A stretch of DNA of 64,000 nt, from assembly GCA_964657325.1 (NCBI GenBank), contig CAZZVE010000004.1:25059-89058 (forward strand), given 5' to 3'. The position numbers and the translations under genes were made by a program. Below the pieces are notes generated by a model. The model ran no database searches. It was not told the origin of the DNA and worked only from the letters and a program-made list of their open reading frames with translations. The DNA comes from JBBQVS01 sp964657325 (lineage in GTDB: Bacteria > Chloroflexota > Ktedonobacteria > Ktedonobacterales > Ktedonobacteraceae). Shown here one piece after another: positions 1 through 9,201 of the stretch. Positions within the stretch are counted from its first letter, which is position 1, and every line of letters starts with the position of its first letter.

Positions 1-297
1 AGCAGCAGCACGTTTTAACCAACAGATAGCAATTGGTTTGCCATCGACTTTGTTACGGCGACATACTGGTTCACAGGGACGTGCACAGGTGCGTCCTAGC
101 ACACCGGGCACAACATTTGCTTTACGGTTAAGAAGATATGCCTCATCAAAACGAGCTTGTGAAATTAATCCAATATAGGTGGAAACGTCTGTATGCGCGG
201 GACAGCCCACCTGACAGGGAATATTCGTCTGGTACCAGTCGGGGGTGACGCCAACCGATTGATATCGCGCTTCCAAGTCGCTATCGGGATCAAACAT
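1..297 (-). CDS. GltD-like NAD(P)/FAD oxidoreductase, N-terminal fragment
   Basis: This is the first 99 codons of a gene that runs off the left edge of the window. The translation has the cysteine pattern of the Fer4_20 (dihydropyrimidine dehydrogenase domain II) module found at the N-terminus of glutamate synthase small subunits and related flavoproteins: CQVGCPAHTDV, then GRTCARPCEPVCRR. These cysteines normally hold two 4Fe-4S clusters that relay electrons between an FAD/NAD(P) domain and a partner subunit. The start at 297 is chosen because AGGAAAGGA lies seven bases upstream on the coding strand. The flavin domain is outside the window, so glutamate synthase beta subunit, a formate dehydrogenase-linked subunit or another family member cannot be told apart. 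Confidence 0.8.
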   Translation of the reverse strand, partial: MFDPDSDLEARYQSVGVTPDWYQTNIPCQVGCPAHTDVSTYIGLISQARFDEAYLLNRKANVVPGVLGRTCARPCEPVCRRNKVDGKPIAICWLKRAAA

Positions 298-751
298 ATT
301 CGGGTCCTTTCCTGAGTATCCAGTACACGCTCCTATTCATTAGAAAAGAACTAGTCGTGTCTGGATCAGGGGAGATAGCATTTTTGTATAACAGCCTACC
401 ATAGAGATATCTCCCACACACCAGGCTAATGTATGTGGGGATGTATGAGTGCTTTTTGGATACTTGCAAAATGCGCCTGAACGCAAGATAAAGATAAATT
501 TCCTTGTCAGATTATAGCATAGAGTGGGAACAGGGGACAATGCCTATTTGGGAGCATAAAATACTAGGAATATCTCGAATTATGGCCTCTACTAGACCGT
601 CAAAGCACGTTTGACAAAGGCAAGGGCACCCGCAAGGGGATGCCCCTCCCATATGCGAACACGCCTGGGAAGCCCCGTCGTATGGGACATCCCCTTGCGG
701 GTGCCCTGGTTCGAGACACATTTCGTTCGACAGGCTACTACAGCACATTTC
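298..751. other. Intergenic region between M20 peptidase and GltD-like gene
   Basis: The 454 bases hold the long inverted repeat at 624-706 and the leader of the minus-strand gene that starts at 297. Weak inverted repeats occur near 370-425 and 422-442, too short to call. I saw no convincing promoter hexamer pair, no RNA gene and no credible small ORF. Confidence 0.5.
624..706. repeat. Long inverted repeat, CCCCTTGCGGGTG family
   Basis: The left arm (624-653) and right arm (681-706) are complementary except for four extra bases in the left arm, giving a stem of about 26 bp. It sits just downstream of the M20 peptidase gene on the minus strand, where a terminator would be expected, but no T-run follows. 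The core CCCCTTGCGGGTG recurs in the hairpins at 17098-17194 and, with changes, at 19607-19706 and 41581-41610, so this is a dispersed repeat and not only a local terminator. Confidence 0.85.
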
Positions 752-1915
752 TCATGCACCAATATCTGCAATTAAGCCAGCAAGCAATGCGGCACGTGGT
801 GCGATACTGTCGAGCAAAAGGTACTCATACGGGCTATGGTCGCGCCCACCAATAGGACCAAGACCGTCAAGTGTTGGAATGCCATAATCAGTTACAAAGC
901 TGCCATCAGAGGCACCACCAGTTGTTGTATCATGCAGCGGAAAACCAAGAATGGCAGCGATCTCTTTGGCAGTCATAGCCATTTTTTGACTCGTTGGTGT
1001 GAGTGCCATTGGATTTCTTGAGTCCGGTTCTTGCATAAGCGTTGTCTCGACATCGGCGACACAGTGCTTTTTAAGGAGTTCCTGCCAACGCGCCTCCGTC
1101 GCTAAACGGTCCTCAGTATGCAAGAAGCGTAGGTCGATGCGGACCATTGCTGATTCTGGCACGACATTTGGTGCCGTTCCACCGGAGATACTTCCCGCGT
1201 TAATAGAAACGCCCTCGCGCCATCCATTGATACTCGTCAGTTGCAGCGTTTGATGAGCTATTTCCAGAATAGCGTTACGACCTTTGTCTGGCTCAACACC
1301 TGCATGGGCTGAGCGACCTTGTGCCGTGAGTGTATACCACGCGTTTCCCTTACGCGCACTCACAATATCACCGTTCGCGCGAGCCGCTTCCAATACTAAC
1401 GCTCCACTACATCCCTCACACGCGGAATGCATAAGCTTAAGGGAGTGCCGAACGCTAATTTCTTCATCCGAGACGCACAGGAAGCGAATTTCACCAAACG
1501 CACGATAAGAGAGTGCAAGCATGGCCTCGATTGCGTAGAAGCCTAGCAGAATACCACCCTTCATATCGATCACACCAGGGCCATACGCGATATTCTCTTC
1601 AACACGCACAGGACGACGTGCTGCCGTTCCCACTGGATAGACCGTATCCATATGACCAAGTAATAATACGCACCCTTCGCCTTCACCTTGCAATGTTCCA
1701 ATAAGATCGTTACCCCATTGTTCCTGTTCGACAATAGTTGCATCCATACCAAGACCGCGCATACGAGCCGCCAAATAGGTCGCCATTGTGTCTATACCTG
1801 CTTTATTGTGGCTATCGGAGTCGATTGCACAGACTTCTCGCAACTCATCTATATAGCGCGTTTGCTGCTGTTGGAGATACTCTTCCACCCCAACTACAAG
1901 TGCTTGCATATTCAT
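752..1915 (-). CDS. M20 family metallopeptidase (carboxypeptidase G2/ArgE-like)
   Basis: This is a 387-residue zinc-dependent amidohydrolase of the M20 family, which removes C-terminal amino acids or deacylates small peptides and N-acyl amino acids in the cytoplasm. Visible motifs in order are LLGHMDTVYP (first metal His and catalytic Asp), GPGVIDMKGG (bridging Asp), SDEEIS (general base Glu and metal Glu), a lid/dimerisation domain starting near VSARKGNAW with GRSAHAG, and the C-terminal GGRDHSPYE with the last zinc His. Length is normal. The gene is transcribed away from hutU with about 120 bases between the two starts. It resembles glutamate carboxypeptidase most, but the true substrate cannot be read from the sequence. 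Confidence 0.85.
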   Translation of the reverse strand: MNMQALVVGVEEYLQQQQTRYIDELREVCAIDSDSHNKAGIDTMATYLAARMRGLGMDATIVEQEQWGNDLIGTLQGEGEGCVLLLGHMDTVYPVGTAARRPVRVEENIAYGPGVIDMKGGILLGFYAIEAMLALSYRAFGEIRFLCVSDEEISVRHSLKLMHSACEGCSGALVLEAARANGDIVSARKGNAWYTLTAQGRSAHAGVEPDKGRNAILEIAHQTLQLTSINGWREGVSINAGSISGGTAPNVVPESAMVRIDLRFLHTEDRLATEARWQELLKKHCVADVETTLMQEPDSRNPMALTPTSQKMAMTAKEIAAILGFPLHDTTTGGASDGSFVTDYGIPTLDGLGPIGGRDHSPYEYLLLDSIAPRAALLAGLIADIGA

Positions 1916-2039
1916 ACGTCATAGTGCCTCTTCGATGATACTATAATGTGTGCAGGAATACGAAATAACAATGCTTTTCCGCAAACATTATCTTTATTGT
2001 ATGAATACGATTTAAGTGCGTTGAAAGGAACATTCATAA

Positions 2040-3716
2040 ATGGCACAAGAGAAAAACGTAGCACATTCAGGTCCACGACCTGTTCGAGCTGCACGTGGTA
2101 CGACACTTTCTTGTAAAGGTTGGCAACAAGAGGCAGCGTTACGCATGTTAATGAACAATCTGGACCCCGATGTTGCTGAACGCCCCGACGATCTCGTTGT
2201 CTATGGCGGCTCTGGGCGTGCCGCACGCTCCTGGCCTGCGTTCGACGCTATCGTGCGCTCACTACGCGACCTGGAAAACAATGAGACGTTACTGGTGCAA
2301 TCGGGCAAGCCCGTTGGTATTTTTCGCACACATGCCGATGCACCGCGTGTCTTAATTGCAAACTCAAACCTTGTCCCACACTGGGGAACATGGGATGAGT
2401 TCCGTCGTCTCGAAGCACTTGGTCTCACGATGTATGGGCAGATGACTGCTGGCTCCTGGATTTACATTGGCTCACAGGGTATCGTACAAGGGACCTATGA
2501 GACCTTTGCGGAAGCTGCACGTCTTCATTATGGAGGAACACTGAAGGGAAAGTTTGTGCTGACTGCTGGCCTTGGAGGTATGGGTGGTGCACAACCCCTT
2601 GCGGTGACGATGAATGAAGGTGTTTGTTTGGCGGTTGAGGTTGACCGACAGCATATTCAACGTCGCCTGGATACAGGCTACTGCGATGAGATGGCGAGCA
2701 CACTTGACGAGGCACTACATCAGGTGCGTGAGGCGTGTGAGCAAGGTCAGCCTTTGTCAATCGGGCTAATTGGTAATGCAGCCGAGGTGTATCCAGAATT
2801 GGTGCGACGTGGCATTATTCCTGATATGGTTACAGACCAAACATCCGCGCATGATGCCTTGAACGGTTATACACCTGCTGGTCTATCACTTGCTGACGCG
2901 AACACATTACGTATACAGGACCCGCAGGCGTATGTTCAGCGTTCAACCGCTTCGATGGTGACACATGTGCGTGCCATGCTTGAGATGCAGGAACGCGGCT
3001 CCATCGTCTTTGATTATGGCAATAATCTGCGCGGTCAGGCATTGGCTGCTGGTGAGACTCATGCGCTAGACTTCCCTGGCTTTGTGCCAGCCTATATTCG
3101 ACCCCTTTTCTGTCGTGGCAAAGGTCCCTTTCGGTGGGTCGCGCTTTCCGGCGACCCAGAAGATATTTATCGTACTGACGAGGCTATCCTCGAACTTTTT
3201 CCAGAAGATGCTGCGCTCAAACGTTGGATTACACTTGCACGTCAAAAGATTCATTTTCAGGGGCTTCCCGCGCGTATCTGCTGGCTAGGCTATGGGCAGC
3301 GTGACAAGGCCGGACTAGCATTTAATGAGCTTGTTGCAAAGGGTATTGTGAAGGCTCCAATTGTAATTGGGCGCGATCACCTTGACAGTGGTTCAGTAGC
3401 TTCACCGTACCGCGAAACCGAGGCTATGAAGGACGGAAGCGATGCTATCGCTGATTGGCCCCTTCTGAACGCTTTACTGAATACAGCTTCTGGTGCGACA
3501 TGGGTCTCGCTACATCATGGCGGCGGTGTTGGTATTGGCTATTCAATACATGCTGGACAGGTCATTGTCGCTGATGGTACGCCAGAAGCTGCTGAACGTC
3601 TCAAGCGTGTACTCACCAACGACCCTGGCACAGGTGTTATGCGCCATGTTGATGCTGGCTATGATGAAGCTATCGCCTTCGCTCAAGAAACAGGTGTGCA
3701 GATTCCAATGCTGTAA
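2040..3716 (+). CDS. hutU: Urocanate hydratase
   Basis: Urocanase converts urocanate to imidazolone propionate, the second step of histidine degradation, using a tightly bound NAD+. The 558 residues match the usual family length end to end. Diagnostic stretches are GGSGRAARSWP near the N-terminus, the nucleotide-binding AGLGGMGGAQP, DQTSAHDALNGY, GNNLRGQA, and PARICWLGYGQR, whose Cys (residue 414) corresponds to the active-site Cys410 of the Pseudomonas enzyme. The start has GAAAGGA about ten bases upstream. No other hut gene (hutH, hutI, hutG) is in the window, so the pathway must be dispersed or continued by genes elsewhere. Confidence 0.97.
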   Translation: MAQEKNVAHSGPRPVRAARGTTLSCKGWQQEAALRMLMNNLDPDVAERPDDLVVYGGSGRAARSWPAFDAIVRSLRDLENNETLLVQSGKPVGIFRTHADAPRVLIANSNLVPHWGTWDEFRRLEALGLTMYGQMTAGSWIYIGSQGIVQGTYETFAEAARLHYGGTLKGKFVLTAGLGGMGGAQPLAVTMNEGVCLAVEVDRQHIQRRLDTGYCDEMASTLDEALHQVREACEQGQPLSIGLIGNAAEVYPELVRRGIIPDMVTDQTSAHDALNGYTPAGLSLADANTLRIQDPQAYVQRSTASMVTHVRAMLEMQERGSIVFDYGNNLRGQALAAGETHALDFPGFVPAYIRPLFCRGKGPFRWVALSGDPEDIYRTDEAILELFPEDAALKRWITLARQKIHFQGLPARICWLGYGQRDKAGLAFNELVAKGIVKAPIVIGRDHLDSGSVASPYRETEAMKDGSDAIADWPLLNALLNTASGATWVSLHHGGGVGIGYSIHAGQVIVADGTPEAAERLKRVLTNDPGTGVMRHVDAGYDEAIAFAQETGVQIPML

Positions 3717-3731
3717 ACGTATGAGGTGTTC

Positions 3732-3811
3732 TGTAGGGACCGATGTACCACGTCCTTGTTGGCGGTCGTTTGTNNNNNNNNNNAACAAGGACGTGATACA
3801 TCGGTCCCTAC
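3732..3811. repeat. Long inverted repeat with assembly gap in the loop
   Basis: The left arm (3732-3760) and right arm (3784-3811) pair over about 28 bp with one mismatch. A run of 10 N (3774-3783) occupies the loop, so the loop length and content are unknown. The element lies between the convergent ends of hutU and the FHA gene, where it could terminate both. The outer sequence GTAGGGACCGATG recurs at 63926-63938 at the right edge of the window, so it is a second repeat family. Confidence 0.85.
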
Positions 3812-3859
3812 AACGTCTTTGAAAATTGATGAATTCCTGCGTGGAGAATTGACAAATGC

Positions 3860-4819
3860 TTATTGCTGTCGAATCGTCTGATTCGTAATTTTCCACGCGC
3901 TATCTTCCTGCGTGAGACGACAATCGCCTGTTACGGGAACATTCACGTTGGTTGTGTAGACGAGTGTACCCGTGCCTACCACACCATCATCATGAACATT
4001 GCTTACACCACAGCCTGTAATTCTGACCTTACCACTTGTGAGTGCCGAGGCAAATTGTGCTTCGGTTTCCTGGTCTTGAATAGTATGCGAAAGCTGGTTA
4101 TAAGCCGTCTGATAATCACCACTCTTGATCGCGTCACAGTATGTAGTCAATGTCTTTTCAGGAGTCGAGCGCGTCGCATAGACAACAACACTGACCAAAA
4201 TACAGAGCAGAATAATACCCCCAACAACCGAGCCAAGTACTATGAATAGCTTGCGATTACTTCTTTTTGCAGGTAACGCAGGCGGATAGCCATATGGCGG
4301 TGCAGGAGGTGGATAATTTGGTTGCTCATATATTGGTGCGGGAGGTGGTGGATATGCGGCTTGCTGTTCATACAAAGGTTGTACGGGAGGTGGTGGGTTT
4401 TGCGGATAAGGCTGATTGTTTTGTTGTCCAGCACCATACGCTGTATTTGCTGATGGTGGAGGGACTGCAACAGTTGGATCATAGCCTGGAACAGCTCCCT
4501 TTTCAGCATAGACAGTCGGGTCTATTTGTGCAGCCGCACCTGCTTCGTAATTAAAGCTTGTATCTCCAATACGTATCGTGTCACCAGTGTTCAGTTGGCG
4601 CGGCTCATTGGGACGAAGTTGTTGTTCATTCACAAACGTCCCATTGGTGCTACCAACATCAGTGATTGTATATCCATTGTCCATAGGACGAATTTCCGCA
4701 TGTCGTGACGATGCCTTCAAGTCTTTGAGTACCAGCGCATTGCTGGGTATGCGCCCAACTGTCAACGTATCGGATGTGAGAGAAACACGTCCAAAGGGTC
4801 CATTGAGTGATGCATCCAT
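3860..4819 (-). CDS. FHA-domain single-pass membrane protein
   Basis: The protein of about 319 residues has an N-terminal forkhead-associated domain (residues about 5-90: VGRIPSN, SSRHAEI, STNGTFVN), which binds phosphothreonine peptides. A proline/tyrosine-rich linker of roughly 90 residues, one transmembrane helix (VLGSVVGGIILLCILVSVVV) and an extracytoplasmic C-terminal domain starting TPEKTLTTYCDAI follow. That last domain resembles the small NTF2-like/DUF4878 lipoprotein domains; this assignment is tentative. I prefer the ATG at 4819 to the one at 4825 because GGAGG (4827-4831) is seven bases from the former and one base from the latter. The FHA domain suggests control by a Ser/Thr kinase; none is adjacent. 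The next gene (4984-5658) is a paralogue without FHA. Confidence 0.85.
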   Translation of the reverse strand: MDASLNGPFGRVSLTSDTLTVGRIPSNALVLKDLKASSRHAEIRPMDNGYTITDVGSTNGTFVNEQQLRPNEPRQLNTGDTIRIGDTSFNYEAGAAAQIDPTVYAEKGAVPGYDPTVAVPPPSANTAYGAGQQNNQPYPQNPPPPVQPLYEQQAAYPPPPAPIYEQPNYPPPAPPYGYPPALPAKRSNRKLFIVLGSVVGGIILLCILVSVVVYATRSTPEKTLTTYCDAIKSGDYQTAYNQLSHTIQDQETEAQFASALTSGKVRITGCGVSNVHDDGVVGTGTLVYTTNVNVPVTGDCRLTQEDSAWKITNQTIRQQ

Positions 4820-4856
4820 AAACATTCCTCCAAACTAGCACACTTCAGCTTGCAGG

Positions 4857-4885
4857 AGTGTATCATGAGAGAAGCGTATTGTCTA
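4857..4885 (-). promoter_or_regulatory. Putative sigma70-type promoter for the FHA gene
   Basis: Read on the minus strand, TAGACA (4880-4885) and TACACT (4857-4862) are separated by 17 bases and lie about 40 bases before the FHA start. They match the consensus at five and four of six positions. This is pattern evidence only. Confidence 0.4.
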
Positions 4886-4983
4886 TCATCTAGTACATTA
4901 ACAACACGCTCTTTTATGTGTAATAGACCAACCATTGGTGTTGCTTTTGATCAGCCAAATTCTATACGAAGAAGGTGTAAAAC

Positions 4984-5658
4984 CTATGATACCTTCTGTA
5001 TATCGTTAATTTTCCACTGATTATGACTATCCTTTGTTACAACAACTCTATCGTTATTCGTACCTTTCGATTTACTATGATAGAGATGAAGGTCTGTTGC
5101 TGTACTTGTCCCATTCTCGCTCGCCATTCCGTGCGAACACGTTGTAACACTATCACTTGAAAGGAGTGTGGCGAACTCGCTTTCTGTGAAGTTTTCTTGC
5201 AGCTTCGGTGTAAACTGGTCGTATGCCGTTTGATATTTTTCATTTTGTAGAGCTGTACAAAATGCATCGAGCGTTTTTGTAGGTGTCGAACGATTAAGGT
5301 ATGATACGAGTGCAAATGCTGAAGCTCCGACAATGAGCAGTACAAGGATAGCGGCACTAATTGGAAGCCAACGTCGTCGCTTGTTCTTTACTACTGGAGA
5401 GGCAACAAGAGGTTCAGCGTACGAAGAGGTAGGATTGTTTTGTAGAGGAGGGTTTGTAGTATCTTGAGTATATGGTGCAAATGCGGGAGTATTCTCGTAT
5501 ACTGAGGGAACTGGTAAGTTTACCTCTTTGGATAATGCATCTCCTGGTGCGTTATAATATTGAGTTGTATTTTCGCTTTGCGCGTAGTATGGAATATATG
5601 GTAAGGATGGTGATTCATATTCCTGAGAGTCATAGGGGTCTGTATTATAGGGATACAT
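4984..5658 (-). CDS. Single-pass membrane protein, paralogue of the FHA protein C-terminus
   Basis: The 224-residue protein has a Tyr/Pro/Asn-rich cytoplasmic N-terminus (about 90 residues), a Lys/Arg-rich stop (VKNKRRRW), one transmembrane helix (AAILVLLIVGASAFALVSYL) and an outside domain of about 110 residues beginning TPTKTLDAFCTAL. That domain is clearly related to the end of the FHA protein (TPEKTLTTYCDAI; both continue xxYQTAYxQ). It differs by lacking any recognisable cytoplasmic domain. The start has AAGGAGTG about nine bases upstream. Function unknown; the pair probably arose by duplication with gain or loss of the FHA module. Confidence 0.75.
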   Translation of the reverse strand: MYPYNTDPYDSQEYESPSLPYIPYYAQSENTTQYYNAPGDALSKEVNLPVPSVYENTPAFAPYTQDTTNPPLQNNPTSSYAEPLVASPVVKNKRRRWLPISAAILVLLIVGASAFALVSYLNRSTPTKTLDAFCTALQNEKYQTAYDQFTPKLQENFTESEFATLLSSDSVTTCSHGMASENGTSTATDLHLYHSKSKGTNNDRVVVTKDSHNQWKINDIQKVS

Positions 5659-5698
5659 GAGTTACACTCCTTCATTAAAAATGCAAAAACAAAAAGGC

Positions 5699-5727
5699 TT
5701 GTCAGTACTATAAAAACGGTTCATAAT
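5699..5727 (+). promoter_or_regulatory. Putative promoter of the ABC-2 exporter operon
   Basis: TTGTCA (5699-5704) and CATAAT (5722-5727) are spaced by 17 bases, each one mismatch from consensus. The site is about 90 bases upstream of the GTG start of the ABC ATPase and in the divergent gap behind the 4984-5658 gene. Confidence 0.6.
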
Positions 5728-5813
5728 AGCTGAGTATCGCAACTCCCTTGTACATGGAACGTATATCGCGTAGGAACGAATGAGAAAAGAATTGCTTGGA
5801 AAAGGAGACCGTA

Positions 5814-6911
5814 GTGGACGATAGCTCTCTCCAATATGACGGTAACACAATTATCAGTACGAGCCGATTAACAAAGGCTTTTGGAAATCTGGTCGCGGTC
5901 AACGATCTGCATCTACAGGTGATGCGTGGTGACGTATTTGGCTTTCTCGGACCAAATGGTTCTGGTAAAACAACAACTATTCGTATGCTGCTTGGTTTAA
6001 TTCGTCCAACTGCTGGACGGGCAATCATGTTTGGCATGGATAACGCATATCAACTTCCTGCTATTTTACAACGTATTGGGGCAATCGTGGAAATGCCCAT
6101 CTTTTATCCTTATCTCTCCGGCCTTGACAATTTGCGCGTAATTGCCGCTGCCTCTGGTATGGTCTCTGGTCCCGCGAATGATCGTCGCCTCGCAGAAGTA
6201 CTCGAAATTGTTGAGTTGCGTACGTATGAGAAACTAGCCTATCGCAAATATTCGCTCGGTATGAAACAACGTTTAGGTATCGCTGCGGCACTGCTCACCG
6301 ATCCAGAGCTAGTGCTGCTCGACGAGCCGACAAATGGCCTTGATCCAGCAGGTGTCTTTGAAATTCGTCAACTGATTCAGCGGCTCTCGTCGCTTGGGAA
6401 AACGATCTTCATCTCAAGTCATATTCTTTATGAGATACAACAGGTGTGTAATCGTGTTGCCATTTTACAAAAAGGCAATCTGGTCAAACAGGGTAGTGTG
6501 AACGAATTGATGCGCACCAGTGAGCAGGTCGAGGTGCGTTTAAGTAGAGAAGACGAAACGCTGTACGCTCAGAATATACTGCAACAAGCACAGGCACAGG
6601 GTGCTGGCTGGATTACAGGTGTGCGTGTTGAGCGCAATCGTCAGAATCAATCGCTTCTCCTGGTAGACGCCCCTGTTGTGCGCTCAGCAGAGATTAACGC
6701 ACTGCTCGCACGACAAAATCTTTTTGCGGCAGAACTACATCCACGCGAGGGTAGTCTGGAAGAGGTCTTCTTACAGCTTACTGGACAACCCGCGCAACCG
6801 GGACAAGGACCACGAGTAGGTATGGTGGCATTAGCTGATGCACCACCAATGCAGTATCCTCCTGTCCCCGGTTCAGAACTTCCGAGTGGTGGAAAGCGAG
6901 GTACGCGATGA
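5814..6911 (+). CDS. ABC transporter ATP-binding protein (ABC-2 type exporter)
   Basis: This about 365-residue ATPase powers the permease encoded directly downstream. Motifs are Walker A GPNGSGKTTT, a variant signature YSLGMKQR, Walker B LVLLDEPTNGLDP and the H-loop ISSHIL. The C-terminal 130 residues are the extended tail seen in CcmA/NatA-type drug or lantibiotic exporters. A GTG at 5814 is the likely start, because AAGGAG (5802-5807) is six bases upstream; an in-frame TTG at 5796 would place the ribosome site inside the gene. The stop overlaps the permease start by four bases (ATGA), so the two are translationally coupled. Substrate unknown. Confidence 0.88.
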   Translation: MDDSSLQYDGNTIISTSRLTKAFGNLVAVNDLHLQVMRGDVFGFLGPNGSGKTTTIRMLLGLIRPTAGRAIMFGMDNAYQLPAILQRIGAIVEMPIFYPYLSGLDNLRVIAAASGMVSGPANDRRLAEVLEIVELRTYEKLAYRKYSLGMKQRLGIAAALLTDPELVLLDEPTNGLDPAGVFEIRQLIQRLSSLGKTIFISSHILYEIQQVCNRVAILQKGNLVKQGSVNELMRTSEQVEVRLSREDETLYAQNILQQAQAQGAGWITGVRVERNRQNQSLLLVDAPVVRSAEINALLARQNLFAAELHPREGSLEEVFLQLTGQPAQPGQGPRVGMVALADAPPMQYPPVPGSELPSGGKRGTR

Positions 6912-7996
6912 GCACATTTCCTACAACACCTGAGCAGCCAACGCCGATGCCTGCTCAGGCTCGTACAGATACAGTAGTTATGGGTCGGCTCGATTTCTTA
7001 AGTGTACTGATCCGTTTAATTGGTGTCGAGTTATACAAACTCCGTCGTCGCGCCATGTCAAAAGTACTGAGTATTATCGGCGTCTCGCTCATGTTACTTG
7101 TCTTTCTGGTGCTTTCGATTGGCGAAATCTATACACTGAATGCTCCAGCATCTAGCTATCTTCCGCCACAATGTTCAGCAATCTCCAATCCACAAGGACC
7201 GTCAAATCCTAATGGTCAGCCTTGTCTCGATCATTCACCAACACAGGCGGAACTGGCACAGGCGGAGCAAAGTAGACAAGAGCAACTGAGTACTACATCG
7301 TCACCTCTGCGCCTTCCAGTTTCTTTATATGCCGCCGTGCAGGTTATAGATATTGTGGGACTTGTCTTACTTATCATTATCGCGGGCACGATTGTAGGTG
7401 GAGAATACAGCGTTGGAACAGTACGCTTGATGTCCACACGTGGCCCCACGCGCGTACAATACCTGTTGTCAAAGATGGGCGCAATTCTGGTTTGCATCGT
7501 TGTCGGCTTCGTTTTTATCGTGCTGATAGGACTGGTCGCTGGTGCATTGCTGAACTTAATTTCAGGAATTGCAACTGATACAGGTTTTCTGAACAACGGC
7601 GGTCTTGGTCATATGTTGCTATACGCGCTCATTGCTATGTTTGGTTTGTTTGTATACACTATGCTCTCGCTCTTTTTAGCCACGGCTGGACGTGCAACGG
7701 CTGCTGGTGTAGCAGGTGCGCTTGTCTGGTGGGTGCTTGAAAACGTGCTGACAGGTGTGTTAAACCTTGTTGCGCTTCTCATCAGAGGACCGTTCGGCGA
7801 TTTCTTGAAGGCTGTTCCTGACTACTTTATCGGTAATAATCTTGGTGCATTACTACAAAATCAGACACAATACTTTATGGGCACTGGTCCCAATGCATTG
7901 TCAGACACACATGCACTTATTGTTCTACTCGTCTATCTGGTCCTGTTTATCGGCTTGTCGATATTCATCAGCCTACGACGCGACATAACGAACTAA
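6908..7996 (+). CDS. ABC-2 type transporter permease
   Basis: The 362-residue membrane protein has a first helix near residues 50-70 (SIIGVSLMLLVFLVLSIG), a long outside loop rich in Pro, Ser and Gln (residues about 75-140), then five further hydrophobic segments, as in ABC-2 family permeases with an enlarged first extracellular loop. It overlaps the ATPase gene by four bases and ends five bases before queG, so all three may share a transcript. The two exporter subunits probably form a 2+2 complex in the cytoplasmic membrane. Confidence 0.85.
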   Translation: MSTFPTTPEQPTPMPAQARTDTVVMGRLDFLSVLIRLIGVELYKLRRRAMSKVLSIIGVSLMLLVFLVLSIGEIYTLNAPASSYLPPQCSAISNPQGPSNPNGQPCLDHSPTQAELAQAEQSRQEQLSTTSSPLRLPVSLYAAVQVIDIVGLVLLIIIAGTIVGGEYSVGTVRLMSTRGPTRVQYLLSKMGAILVCIVVGFVFIVLIGLVAGALLNLISGIATDTGFLNNGGLGHMLLYALIAMFGLFVYTMLSLFLATAGRATAAGVAGALVWWVLENVLTGVLNLVALLIRGPFGDFLKAVPDYFIGNNLGALLQNQTQYFMGTGPNALSDTHALIVLLVYLVLFIGLSIFISLRRDITN

Positions 7997-8001
7997 CGCA
8001 G

Positions 8002-9189
8002 ATGCTTAACACACTTACTATTAAAGAGTGCGCTTACTCGCTCGGCTTCGATATTGCCCGCATCACCTCAGCGGACGATTTTCCAGAGGCCGAGCGTATC
8101 ATCAAAGAACGCATTGCACAGGGATTAATGGATGGTTTGCCGTGGTTTACAGCAGAACGCGCCGATGTCTCGTGTCATCCTGACGCGCTCTTACCAGAAG
8201 CTCGTTCAATTATCTCTCTTGCGATGACCTATCTTGTCCCCGATGCACAAGTGGAAGACAATGTAGAAAATACTCCTCGTGGGCGTATTTCGCGCTACGC
8301 GTGGGGTGACGACTATCACGATATCATTAAACCCAAACTGCAGCAGTTCGTGGAATGGTTACGCGAATATGCGCGCGACGAGATGGGTGATGCCGTCGAA
8401 ACACGTCTTTTTGTGGATACGGGACGCATGGTTGATCGTGCGGTTGCGCAACGTGCAGGCTTGGGCTGGTATGGCAAAAACACGAATATCCTGACAAAAG
8501 GCTGGGGATCATGGGTTTTTCTAGCAGAGGTTGTCACCAACCTACCGTTAGAAGAGGATATACCGCTTAAAGCCAATTGTGGCAGTTGCGAGATATGCCT
8601 TCATGCATGCCCCACAAAGGCACTGCCCAATGCCTATGAGCTAGATACACCACGCTGTATCTCGTTTCTTACTATTGAATTGCGTGGGAGTATTCCATTA
8701 GAACTCCGTCCCTTGATGGGCAATCTTATTTTTGGTTGTGACATTTGCCAGGAGGTATGTCCAGTCAACAAGGTTGCCGAAAAGCGATTGGGTGTACGCA
8801 ATGGTACGCAATTTCAGCATCATGTCGTCTTTCACCCTCGAAAAGCTGTAGGCGGCCATCCTGAACTGATTCCTCTCCTTGCGTTGACAGAAGAACAGTT
8901 TCGGGAGCGCTTTCGACGTAGCCCCATTAAACGCACAAAGCGGCGAGGTCTCTTGCGCAATGTCTGTGTTGCATTAGGTAATAGCGGTGATGTACAAGCA
9001 GTGCCTGCACTTATAGACGCGTTAAATGATGATGAACCCTTGATACGAGGCCATGCTGCATGGGCACTGGGGCGAATCGGTGGGAAGGAAGCGATACAGG
9101 CGTTGCACGGAGCCATAGAAATTGAAGAGGAGCACGAAGTACGCAAAGAAATCGCGTATGCGTTAGAATATACACAGAGCCAACAGTAG
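8002..9189 (+). CDS. queG: Epoxyqueuosine reductase with HEAT repeats
   Basis: QueG catalyses the last step of queuosine synthesis in tRNA, reducing epoxyqueuosine with cobalamin and two 4Fe-4S clusters. The 395-residue protein carries the family core, including RGRISRYAWGDDYH, GWYGKNTNIL, and two ferredoxin-like motifs, CGSCEICLHACP and CDICQEVCP. The C-terminal part (from about residue 320) is a PBS-lyase/HEAT-like repeat, VPALIDALNDDEPLIRGHAAWALG, which is common in longer QueG proteins. It begins six bases after the ABC permease stop, so translation is probably coupled. No other queuosine genes are in view. Confidence 0.95.
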   Translation: MLNTLTIKECAYSLGFDIARITSADDFPEAERIIKERIAQGLMDGLPWFTAERADVSCHPDALLPEARSIISLAMTYLVPDAQVEDNVENTPRGRISRYAWGDDYHDIIKPKLQQFVEWLREYARDEMGDAVETRLFVDTGRMVDRAVAQRAGLGWYGKNTNILTKGWGSWVFLAEVVTNLPLEEDIPLKANCGSCEICLHACPTKALPNAYELDTPRCISFLTIELRGSIPLELRPLMGNLIFGCDICQEVCPVNKVAEKRLGVRNGTQFQHHVVFHPRKAVGGHPELIPLLALTEEQFRERFRRSPIKRTKRRGLLRNVCVALGNSGDVQAVPALIDALNDDEPLIRGHAAWALGRIGGKEAIQALHGAIEIEEEHEVRKEIAYALEYTQSQQ

Positions 9190-9201
9190 TAGAGAGGATG
9201 C

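Noticed and set aside
3493..3896. Two ORFs on opposite strands crossing the N run near 3774
   Set aside because: They pass through unknown bases and the hairpin arms and overlap hutU and the FHA gene in other frames.
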